From: an uncultured Flammeovirgaceae bacterium
Lineage (GTDB): Bacteria; Bacteroidota; Bacteroidia; Cytophagales; Cyclobacteriaceae
Length of the DNA stretch: 7,080 nt
Direction: 5' to 3'
Assembly: GCA_937138955.1 (NCBI GenBank)
Contig: CAKZPJ010000311.1
Span: 1 to 7,080, forward strand
Shown: positions 1 to 6,417 of the stretch, in pieces
Layout: every line of letters starts with the position of its first letter
Position numbering within the stretch: position 1 is the stretch's first letter
Translations under genes and position numbers: made by a program
Notes under the pieces: model-generated
What the model saw: only the letters and a program-made list of their open reading frames with translations
The model's database searches: none
Told to the model about the DNA's origin: nothing

Positions 1-1394
1 ATACCGTAGTGTCGCTTAACCATATGTACCGCGGGATACTCGTAGTAGTGGTAATATACAGCATCTCGAAAGTTTTCGGTTTCCCCTCTAAATAAAGGGA
101 TAAGATTCTCCCCTTGCATATCCGAGGGTGCTTCTACCTCAGCAGCAGCTAGAAAGGTTTGGGCAAAGTCTAGATTCTGCACCATTTGGGTATTCACCGT
201 ACCCTGATCAATTACACCCGGCCAGCGAACCAGTAGTGGAGTTTTAAATGATTCGTCGTAGATAAAGCGTTTATCGAACCAACCATGTTCCCCGAGGTAA
301 AAACCTTGATCGGAAGTATATACTACAATGGTGTTTTCGGCTAGCCCGCTTTCTTCCAAATAATCCAGCACCTGCCCTACTCCTTCGTCTACCGCCGCGA
401 TACTACCTAAATAGTCTTGCATATAACGTTGGTAGCGCCAGCGCATGAGATCTTCTTCATTCATGTTGGGATATTCCTCTTTGAATGCTTGGTTAATCGA
501 GTCGTACACCGCGTCCCATGCCGCACGTTGGCGCTCATTTTGCCTTCCTACTTCGCCGTTAAACGCTCTATGATCCCAGTTGGCCGTTTCGGGTATACCT
601 AAGCTATCCAATAGGCTCGGACGAATTTTGGAATCTCCCGCCCAGTTCATATGCTTGAGTAAGTTCATCTCGGCTTCTTTAGCCGCAGTACCGCGCCCCT
701 CATAGTCATCAAAAAGTGTTTCCGGTTCAGGAAATGTTTTTTTAGTAAACTCTTTATAATGGCGCTCCGCAGGTAACCATTCGCGGTGCGGAGCTTTGTG
801 CAAATACATTAGCAGAAAAGGTTGCTCAGCATCTCGTTCCTCTTTCAACCAACCTAAAGTCATATCCGTGATAATATCAGTAGTGTAACCTTCTACCTGT
901 ACCTCACCTTCATTCTTAGTGATGAAGTCGGGATTGTAATACTTACCTTGCCCCGGCAATATTTTAAACTGGTCAAACCCTTTAGGGCTGTTTCCGAAAT
1001 GTAGCTTACCGAACATCGCAGTTTGATATCCCGCATCTTGCAGTAGTTGAGGAAAAGTTACGTTAGTAGTATCAAACGGAAAGCGATTGTCAATTTTACC
1101 ATTGAGGTGACTATGCTTTCCGGTTAGGATTACTGCTCGAGACGGAGCACAGATAGAATTGGTCACACAGGCATTGGTAAATAACATTCCTTCTTCCGCA
1201 ATACGATCAATGTTAGGAGTCGCCATTAACCGATCAGAATAAGCACTGATAGCTTGATAGGCATGATCATCCGACATAATGAAAAGAATATTCGGACGTT
1301 GAGGAGTCTCTTCGGCCGGCTGCGTTTCTGATTGACAAGAATAGATTACAAGTAGTAAAATAAAGGAGGAAAGCAGTTGACTTAGGTAATTCAT
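1..1394 (-). CDS. Type I (S1 family) sulfatase, predicted lipoprotein; C-terminus cut by window edge
   Basis: Hydrolyses sulfate esters, probably on sulfated glycans, at the cell surface or in the periplasm. I translated the open frame from ATG at 1394; 464 codons run to the left edge without a stop, and roughly 50-80 C-terminal residues are probably missing judging from family length. Residues 1-20 form a lipoprotein signal ending at a lipobox-like VIYSC, so Cys20 would be lipidated. The sulfatase signature CAPSRAVILTG begins at Cys82, the residue converted to formylglycine. Metal and substrate residues typical of the family are visible: Asp42-Asp43 (SDDH), Lys93, Lys130 and His132 (GKLH), His203 (APH), and Asp362-Gln363 (SDQG). 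The DQGFYLGEHGWFDKRF stretch resembles N-acetylglucosamine-6-sulfatase-like members (S1_8/S1_11), but the substrate is not established. No susC/susD genes are in view. A 193-bp spacer containing an inverted repeat precedes it. Confidence 0.95.
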   Translation of the reverse strand, partial: MNYLSQLLSSFILLLVIYSCQSETQPAEETPQRPNILFIMSDDHAYQAISAYSDRLMATPNIDRIAEEGMLFTNACVTNSICAPSRAVILTGKHSHLNGKIDNRFPFDTTNVTFPQLLQDAGYQTAMFGKLHFGNSPKGFDQFKILPGQGKYYNPDFITKNEGEVQVEGYTTDIITDMTLGWLKEERDAEQPFLLMYLHKAPHREWLPAERHYKEFTKKTFPEPETLFDDYEGRGTAAKEAEMNLLKHMNWAGDSKIRPSLLDSLGIPETANWDHRAFNGEVGRQNERQRAAWDAVYDSINQAFKEEYPNMNEEDLMRWRYQRYMQDYLGSIAAVDEGVGQVLDYLEESGLAENTIVVYTSDQGFYLGEHGWFDKRFIYDESFKTPLLVRWPGVIDQGTVNTQMVQNLDFAQTFLAAAEVEAPSDMQGENLIPLFRGETENFRDAVYYHYYEYPAVHMVKRHYG

Positions 1395-1415
1395 AGCTTG
1401 CTAAAGGGATTTGGC

Positions 1416-1432
1416 TGTACTACAATAGTACA
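1416..1432. promoter_or_regulatory. Perfect 7-bp inverted repeat upstream of the sulfatase gene, possible operator
   Basis: TGTACTA and TAGTACA are separated by 3 bp and end 21 bp before the sulfatase start codon. The repeat is not followed by a T-run on the gene's strand, so it does not look like a terminator. A related core, ACTACARTAG, occurs at 1419-1428 within it and again at 1540-1549 in an imperfect palindrome. An operator for a dimeric regulator or a small 5'-leader hairpin are both possible. The symmetry is seen directly; the function is inferred. Confidence 0.4.
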
Positions 1433-1587
1433 TAGAATTTAAGGTTTTTAGTAGAGTTTTATCTGAATTAGCATTGAGACTGACGTAATTAGATATAGAG
1501 CTGCCTACTCTACTATATCAATATAAAACCCGTCATCTAACTACAGTAGCTATCCTAATAATAATGTTGGTTGTGGGCTTGGGTAAG

Positions 1588-3819
1588 TTATGGCTGTTGA
1601 TAGCTAAACCCGATATCATCAACTACTAAAATTCCAGAAGTCGTTTGATCAAATACCAAAGAAATTTTATGAAGCTCCCAGAAATTAAATGCTGTACTAT
1701 CTAATTTAAAGGAATCTAAAGGAAAGTGAAAAGTTTCAGGTTGTACCTCCCAGTCAGCTCCGATCATATCTTTATCTAAAGAAGCGAGTTTGGTAAAGCG
1801 AGTTTGAAGCCGAGGGGCAATAGGTTTAATATCGCTAATAAGTAGCCGGGCAGTAAGTCCATCTCGATCGGTTAATACAATAGTTGCATCAGGGGAGGGT
1901 TCCTTCCGAGATTCTTCGTCAGTTCTCTGGCCTCCCTCTTTGATTAGCCACTGAGAATCTCCCACTGCCAGGGTAATTGACATACTACCTAGTGTATCTA
2001 AATCCAACGCAGCTGAATCAGCAAAAACTATTGTAAAACGAGCTAAGGAATCAGTGCTAATTTCCTCTCCGTAATTCCACCCTAGCACTACAGCATTGTT
2101 TTCCTGGCTTCCTTGGTCACGGGTACCAAGCTCTTCTTCTCGCCAAACAGTTAGATTTTCTGTCTGTATAAATCGTTTCTTCCCGGCAGTTATCAGATCA
2201 ATATCCTCTTCAAAATCTACCAGTATATTGGTTCGTGCAGCCTGGAAGTTTGTGAGATAATAATTGCTAGGAAGCCAGTCGCGCGCAGTAGCTACATTTT
2301 TGAACAGAGGCAAATATTGCTGTTCTAGATGTAGAGTGGCTTCGGCAAAAGCAGTGATAAAAACCTGGGCGGCTTGCTGTTGCTCTACGCCCAATATCAT
2401 GGGTGCAGTATTGAGTAACCAGCCCATCGTTCCGCCAAAATCAGTTCTTCCCCAGGTGGTATTAAACTGACCGTGGTTGGCCCGATGCAGATACACTCCC
2501 GCCTTAAAAGCTTCACTATCCGCATTAAAGGTTAGCCGGCGGTAGGGCCGCATGCCCCAGAAACTAACCTCATCGGCATCATAAGAACCCTGCAAGGATA
2601 GATAGCTGATGTCTTGCAAAGTAATCTGTCGGTGATAGCGATAATCGGTAGGTGCTAACGTTACTACTCCTTTTATTCCAAAGTTAAAATCAAAAGTTTC
2701 CTGGGCATTATCAGGAAAATAAGGCAGTTCGTTGAAAGCCGCTGCAATGGAAACGGCTTCCCCTCCCCGGGAGTGACCTACAAGTAACACCTTATTTAGA
2801 TCAGCTTTTCCTGCCAACGGATGATCCAGTGCTTGATTCCAGGTTTGCCATTGCTCTAAGTGCTTTAGCAGTAACCACCCTCGCACCGGCATTTCTTTTC
2901 CCCGAAAGTCCCCTGACCAATGCCCGTTAATGAAATTTTCATCCACCGATACAGTAATAAAGCCTCGGGAGGCCAATAGTTCGCCTAAATATCCGTACCC
3001 ATCATCTGAATAATCAATCATGCTATGGTTTCCGTGCACCACAAGAATAATTGGAAATGCCCCCTTCCCTTTTGGCATATACACCCGACCATTAATTGGA
3101 AAACTATCTACCCCAAACCCCCAGTAGCGTTCTCGCCATTTTTTCTTCTTCCCCTTCCAGTCTGGCAGTAATCGGGTAGCATCCACCGAAGAAGCCTTGT
3201 AAGTTACCCCTTCGGCGTACTCGGTGCGTCGTTGGTCTTCTCCACTACCGTAGGTGAAGGTGCTTACTTCGTAGTCTCCCGGAGCGGTGGGGTTCGTTAT
3301 ACCCTGACTACTGAGGGTGGTTACATTCGCAGTGGCAAAAGGAGGTGGTAACTTTTCAGCATAAGGATCGCTGCCCTCCCGTTGCAGCCAAAAGAAACTT
3401 CCGGCAAAAAACGCCAGCGTGGCAATTATACCCAACCAGGCCCAGATGTTCTTGGGGGTAAGGGCCACTTGTTTAATGCTGAAGTACAGTAGGATTGAAA
3501 ACAAGATAGCTAATAGCGCAGTGGGGTAAAATACTAGATCGGGCCAGCGAAATGCAGTGAACTTTACCAGTACCAATGCGGCAGCAGTTCCTAGTACGGC
3601 AGCATTAAATTTTAACGGTATCTTATTAAGCACCCATCCTAAAAGACGAAATAAGAAGTAAAATAATAGCACTGCCCCAATACCTAAAACTGCTCCTATG
3701 AGCATCATAAGTACCGGAGGAATAAATGTTGCAAAATAATAGCCCGCAATACCAAATACTACCGCGCTTAAAATGAGAAAAAAAGGAAGTGGCGTAGCGG
3801 TAAGGAAGCGTTGGCGCAT
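1588..3819 (-). CDS. Membrane-anchored alpha/beta-hydrolase (five TM segments plus esterase-like domain)
   Basis: A 743-residue protein starting at ATG. Residues 11-33, 34-61, 72-90, 94-115 and 124-145 are hydrophobic membrane segments. Lysines in the loops at 62-71 and 116-123 suggest an N-in topology, which puts everything after residue 146 outside the cytoplasm. An alpha/beta-hydrolase domain covers about 240-500: oxyanion-type HGNHS at 262-266, nucleophile elbow GHSRGG at 348-353 (Ser350), candidate acid Asp414 or Asp416 in GSYDADE, and candidate base His449 in ANHGQF. The region 530-743 has beta-rich text ending in LVVDDIGFSY and may be a beta-sandwich accessory domain; I do not recognise its family. 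The likely reaction is ester or related hydrolysis of an extracytoplasmic substrate, which is unknown. It lies 161 bp downstream of sufU and 193 bp upstream of the sulfatase gene, so it is probably transcribed on its own. Confidence 0.85.
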   Translation of the reverse strand: MRQRFLTATPLPFFLILSAVVFGIAGYYFATFIPPVLMMLIGAVLGIGAVLLFYFLFRLLGWVLNKIPLKFNAAVLGTAAALVLVKFTAFRWPDLVFYPTALLAILFSILLYFSIKQVALTPKNIWAWLGIIATLAFFAGSFFWLQREGSDPYAEKLPPPFATANVTTLSSQGITNPTAPGDYEVSTFTYGSGEDQRRTEYAEGVTYKASSVDATRLLPDWKGKKKKWRERYWGFGVDSFPINGRVYMPKGKGAFPIILVVHGNHSMIDYSDDGYGYLGELLASRGFITVSVDENFINGHWSGDFRGKEMPVRGWLLLKHLEQWQTWNQALDHPLAGKADLNKVLLVGHSRGGEAVSIAAAFNELPYFPDNAQETFDFNFGIKGVVTLAPTDYRYHRQITLQDISYLSLQGSYDADEVSFWGMRPYRRLTFNADSEAFKAGVYLHRANHGQFNTTWGRTDFGGTMGWLLNTAPMILGVEQQQAAQVFITAFAEATLHLEQQYLPLFKNVATARDWLPSNYYLTNFQAARTNILVDFEEDIDLITAGKKRFIQTENLTVWREEELGTRDQGSQENNAVVLGWNYGEEISTDSLARFTIVFADSAALDLDTLGSMSITLAVGDSQWLIKEGGQRTDEESRKEPSPDATIVLTDRDGLTARLLISDIKPIAPRLQTRFTKLASLDKDMIGADWEVQPETFHFPLDSFKLDSTAFNFWELHKISLVFDQTTSGILVVDDIGFSYQQP

Positions 3820-3900
3820 AATAGGTAGCTTGGTCTTAGGTAGTTAATTTACTTACGTCTTCTCTCGAGCAGGAAGTCTATAAATAATCTTTAGCGGCAG

Positions 3901-3908
3901 CAAATATA
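3901..3908 (-). promoter_or_regulatory. Candidate Bacteroidota -7 promoter box for the membrane hydrolase gene
   Basis: On the minus strand this reads TATATTTG, an exact match to the Bacteroidota -7 consensus TAnnTTTG, 81 bp before the hydrolase ATG in the 161-bp spacer after sufU. I see no TTG-type -33 element at the usual spacing, and the spacer is AT-rich, so a chance match is possible. Confidence 0.35.
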
Positions 3909-3980
3909 TATGATCTTGTTGGTATGCGCTTATCTACTCAGAATATTCTTTGGATTTTTACTGTCCTTAGAAAATGAGCT

Positions 3981-4403
3981 TTATTTATGGTCTTCTAACT
4001 CTCGGAAATAATCGCCCAGCGCTTTCCAAGGAAGAGTGATGCAATCCATGCGACCATCAAAGTGCTTTAATGCGGCTAGTATTGCTAACTCTTCATCAGG
4101 TAAGGGAGCATCTTGAGCTAGAGCTTGTAGGAATTCCTGACAGTATTCGGCAACCTTAATACCGGACATTCCTTCTATCCGCTGAAGTAATAATGATGTA
4201 GAAGCCTGAGAAATAGCACAACCTATTCCCTGAAAGTAAGCCTGATGATCTTCACTGATTTGAATACAGTATTTATCCCCGCAAAACGAGTTGTAAGCTA
4301 ACACTTCGTGCTGAGGTTTTTCTATTTTGCGAAAGTGATAGGGATTACGCTGATGGGGCACAATTTTCTCTTTAAACAACTTTTTGATTTCTTCTTTGGT
4401 CAT
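3981..4403 (-). CDS. sufU: SufU-type sulfur acceptor for Fe-S cluster assembly
   Basis: Accepts persulfide sulfur from the SufS desulfurase and passes it to cluster assembly in the cytoplasm. I place the start at ATG 4403, giving 140 residues. It overlaps the sufS stop as ATGA, implying translational coupling; a TTG two codons upstream is in frame but less likely. The zinc-site residues of SufU are all present: Cys41 and Asp43 (FCGDK), Cys62 (GIGCAIS) and Cys121 (MDCITLPWKAL). The 59-residue gap between Cys62 and Cys121 carries the insertion that separates SufU from the shorter IscU scaffold. The motif around the second cysteine (GCAISQASTSLL) is typical of the family. Two extra cysteines, Cys46 and Cys88, are outside the usual ligand set. 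SufE is a different fold and is excluded. No sufBCD genes are in view. Confidence 0.92.
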   Translation of the reverse strand: MTKEEIKKLFKEKIVPHQRNPYHFRKIEKPQHEVLAYNSFCGDKYCIQISEDHQAYFQGIGCAISQASTSLLLQRIEGMSGIKVAEYCQEFLQALAQDAPLPDEELAILAALKHFDGRMDCITLPWKALGDYFRELEDHK

Positions 4404-5629
4404 GTCCAAAAATCTTTCATCTCTCGAGTTGAGCCAACTAATTTATCAACATCTTGTAGATTATTATATATCGACAGCGAGGCTCGCACGGTAGCAGAAA
4501 ATCCTAAATAATCCAGCAAAGGCTGGGTGCAGTGCTGCCCGGCTCGTACCGCAATAGTATCTTCGTTCAAAAAGCTAGCAATATCGTGCGGGTGGATTCC
4601 TGCCAAACTAAACGATACAATACTGCTATTTAAAGTGGGATTTGCTACCAAAGAAAGCCCATCAATATCCGCCAGTTCTCGACGTACAATATGCGTAAGC
4701 TTATGCAGATGCTTCACTAAGTTTTCACGATCCAAAGTTTCAATAAAACGAATAGCTTCGGATAGGCCAATTACTCCTGTTACGTTGGGCGTGCCCGCTT
4801 CTAATAGGTACGGGTAGGGCAAAAACTCTGTCCTTTCCACTTTTACCGAACGGATGATACCTCCACCATAATTATAAGGCTTCACCTGCCGATGATGACG
4901 GGGATGAACGTATAAAACCCCTACACCAAAAGGACCAAACATTTTATGAGCAGAACATACTAAGAAATCGCAATCTAACTCAGTCAGGTCAATCGGGTAT
5001 AAGGCAGCACTTTGAGCAGCATCAATCAGCACCGGCACCTCTTTTAGGTGAGCCGCCTGAATAACTTCTTTAATTGGATTGATTGTACCCAACGTATTGG
5101 AAATGTGTACTATCGCTACTACTGCGGTACGAGAATCAATCAGAGAATCTAACTTGTTTAAATCAAGATCACCCGATTTAGTTATTGGAACTACACGAAG
5201 CTCAGAACCAGTAACCTGGCAGAGCATTTGCCAGGGAATAAAATTGGCGTGGTGCTCCAGGAGGCTTACTACAACATTATCGCCTGACTTTAGTTTATTG
5301 CTAATTATTGAGCGAGACACAATGTTCACCGATTCGGTAGTGCCTTGGGTAAACGCTATACTATCGTCTTGCGGAGCCTTAAAAAAATTGGCTACGGTAG
5401 AGCGAGCCGCTTCAAATTCTTGAGTAGCCCGAGCCGAAAGCTGGTACACTCCCCGCCGGATACTAGCATTCTCTCGCTGATGAAAATCGTTTATTCGATC
5501 AATAACCTGCTGCGGACGCTGGGTGGTTGCCGCATTATCCAGATAGACTAATTCCGGAAACTTCGAGAAGATCGGAAACTGCTGCTTAATATTAACCGGA
5601 TCGTTTAGTAGCTCCTTACTTTGTTCCAC
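4400..5629 (-). CDS. sufS: SufS-type cysteine desulfurase (PLP-dependent)
   Basis: Removes sulfur from L-cysteine as an enzyme-bound persulfide, releasing alanine, to feed Fe-S cluster assembly. The 409 residues match the usual length of group II desulfurases. Visible landmarks: LDNAATTQRP at 30-39, the cofactor-stacking His126 in EHHANF, Asp203 and Gln206 (IDAAQS) at the pyridine ring, the PLP Schiff-base Lys229 (SAHK), catalytic Cys367 in RAGQHC, and substrate-carboxylate Arg382. His348 in HPHD sits 19 residues before the catalytic Cys, matching the histidine that swaps a zinc ligand with SufU in the Bacillus subtilis pair. Translation starts at GTG, preceded at 2 nt by AAAAGGG, a fair ribosome site; no better in-frame ATG was seen upstream. 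It is coupled to sufU by a 4-bp overlap. The 127-bp spacer before it carries heptanucleotide repeats. Confidence 0.95.
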   Translation of the reverse strand: MEQSKELLNDPVNIKQQFPIFSKFPELVYLDNAATTQRPQQVIDRINDFHQRENASIRRGVYQLSARATQEFEAARSTVANFFKAPQDDSIAFTQGTTESVNIVSRSIISNKLKSGDNVVVSLLEHHANFIPWQMLCQVTGSELRVVPITKSGDLDLNKLDSLIDSRTAVVAIVHISNTLGTINPIKEVIQAAHLKEVPVLIDAAQSAALYPIDLTELDCDFLVCSAHKMFGPFGVGVLYVHPRHHRQVKPYNYGGGIIRSVKVERTEFLPYPYLLEAGTPNVTGVIGLSEAIRFIETLDRENLVKHLHKLTHIVRRELADIDGLSLVANPTLNSSIVSFSLAGIHPHDIASFLNEDTIAVRAGQHCTQPLLDYLGFSATVRASLSIYNNLQDVDKLVGSTREMKDFWT

Positions 5630-5704
5630 AACCCTTTTCTTTAACGAATAATGAATGGTGGCTGAGAGCGTGATACTGGGCGGTTGGAGCTAAGAAAGTA
5701 TACT

Positions 5705-5725
5705 CCTAGCACCCAGCTCCTAGCC
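5705..5725. repeat. Three-unit degenerate heptanucleotide array in the spacer before sufS
   Basis: On the minus strand, three consecutive 7-bp units fit DGCTRGG: GGCTAGG (5725-5719), AGCTGGG (5718-5712) and TGCTAGG (5711-5705). It is separated by 3 bp from a second 7-bp array at 5729-5763. A loose inverted pair, GGAGCT at 5686-5691 with AGCTCC at 5715-5720, overlaps it. The rest of the spacer (5630-5704) shows no promoter I trust. Confidence 0.6.
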
Positions 5726-5728
5726 TTT

Positions 5729-5763
5729 GCACTGTTCACTGCTAATTGCTCACTGTTCATTGC
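5729..5763. repeat. Five-unit degenerate heptanucleotide array overlapping the end of the HD gene
   Basis: On the minus strand, five consecutive 7-bp units fit RCARTKM with no gap (5763-5757, 5756-5750, 5749-5743, 5742-5736, 5735-5729). The same array appears as a 13-bp near-identical direct repeat, CACTGTTCAYTGC on the plus strand, at 5730-5742 and 5751-5763 with a 21-bp period. The first unit contains the final CAA codon and TGA stop of the HD hydrolase gene. Confidence 0.7.
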
Positions 5764-6359
5764 ACTTCCGCTTGATGATGAATGATAAACGTAATTAGCT
5801 CAGTAAGATCTACTTCTGCCCGTTGGCTAGCATCCTTGATCTCTTCGCGAGAAACCTGCGCAGCAAACGATTTATCTTTCAACCGTTTCTTCACGCCCTT
5901 AGGCTGCATATCTTCGTAACCGGTAGGTCGCATTAGTGAGTAGGCATGAATAAGTCCCGAAAGTTCGTCAAAGGCATACAGCATTTTATCTATTGAACTT
6001 TTGGGCTCCACCCCAAAGTGGCTTGGTCCGTGGGAAGCAATCGCTCGTATTATGCTAGGTGCTACCTCTCGGCGTTCCAGCTCCTCTATAATTTTACGGC
6101 AGTGCTGCTCGGGCCATTGATCCCAATCGGCATCATGTAGTAATCCGGCTAGCTCCCACTTTAGTTGTTCTTCCGTGGGAAGATTTTCCTTCTCTTGAGC
6201 CCAAGCTTTCATCAAGGCTCCTACTTGACGCATATGCCGCTTCAGGCTATCGCTATGCACCCACTCATTTAGCAATTTTTCTGCCTCGGCTTTAGATGGC
6301 ACATTATCTTCATTGGCCGAATCGCCAAATTCAGTTCTGTTAAGTGATAATAAGTTCAT
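5757..6359 (-). CDS. HD-superfamily metal-dependent hydrolase (COG2316-like)
   Basis: A 200-residue predicted soluble cytoplasmic protein from ATG at 6359. The HD-domain metal ligands appear in order: His42 (LKRHMRQV), His75-Asp76 (LLHDADWD), His110 (IASHG) and Asp131 (YAFDELSGLIHA). The ending of the core, with RPTGYE followed by KGVKKRLKDKSFAAQVSREEI, matches my memory of the COG2316 'predicted HD-superfamily hydrolase' pattern. HD proteins of this kind usually act as phosphohydrolases on nucleotides, but the substrate of this group is not known to me. The first 22 residues are a polar extension before the conserved part, so a later start cannot be excluded, although no clear alternative start stands out. 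It lies 58 bp after the WD40 gene and 127 bp before sufS, with heptanucleotide repeats on both sides; its stop codon lies inside one of them. Confidence 0.87.
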   Translation of the reverse strand: MNLLSLNRTEFGDSANEDNVPSKAEAEKLLNEWVHSDSLKRHMRQVGALMKAWAQEKENLPTEEQLKWELAGLLHDADWDQWPEQHCRKIIEELERREVAPSIIRAIASHGPSHFGVEPKSSIDKMLYAFDELSGLIHAYSLMRPTGYEDMQPKGVKKRLKDKSFAAQVSREEIKDASQRAEVDLTELITFIIHHQAEVQ

Positions 6360-6368
6360 AGGTTGATA

Positions 6369-6403
6369 TGAATGGATAATTAATAGTGGACAAAGGACAA
6401 TTG
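6369..6403. repeat. Five-unit degenerate heptanucleotide array between the WD40 and HD genes
   Basis: On the minus strand five 7-bp units can be laid end to end against CCATTGT: CAATTGT and CCTTTGT match 6 of 7, CCACTAT and CCATTCA match 5, and TAATTAT matches 4. The clearest part is the TTGTCC doublet (GGACAAAGGACAA on the plus strand, 6388-6400). The array fills most of the 58-bp spacer and ends 9 bp before the HD start codon, where a ribosome site would normally lie. The period is convincing in the first two units and weaker after that. Confidence 0.5.
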
Positions 6404-6417
6404 AGCTATTGAAACAT

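Noticed and set aside
417..602. Plus-strand 61-codon open frame
   Set aside because: It lies wholly opposite the sulfatase reading frame, which is open and motif-rich through this stretch; the frame has no recognisable content.
1538..1552. Imperfect palindrome as terminator of the membrane hydrolase gene
   Set aside because: Folding would need a one-base loop or a very short stem, and no T-run follows directly on the minus strand.
3822..3843. TAGGTAG direct repeat (3822-3828 and 3837-3843) just upstream of the hydrolase start
   Set aside because: Only two 7-bp copies with a 15-bp offset, and no further units; too little to call an element.
3940..3949. AGAATATTCT, a perfect 10-bp palindrome in the sufU-hydrolase spacer
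   Set aside because: It has no loop or T-run for a terminator, is composed mainly of A and T, and is short enough to be expected by chance.
4404..4409. TTG at 4409 as the sufU start, giving 142 residues
   Set aside because: The ATG at 4403 overlaps the sufS stop as ATGA, a common coupled start, and gives Cys41/Asp43 numbering like that of Bacillus SufU.
5079..5423. Plus-strand 114-codon open frame, the longest on that strand
   Set aside because: It is antisense to the strongly conserved core of sufS (His126 to the 170s) and shows no motif of its own.
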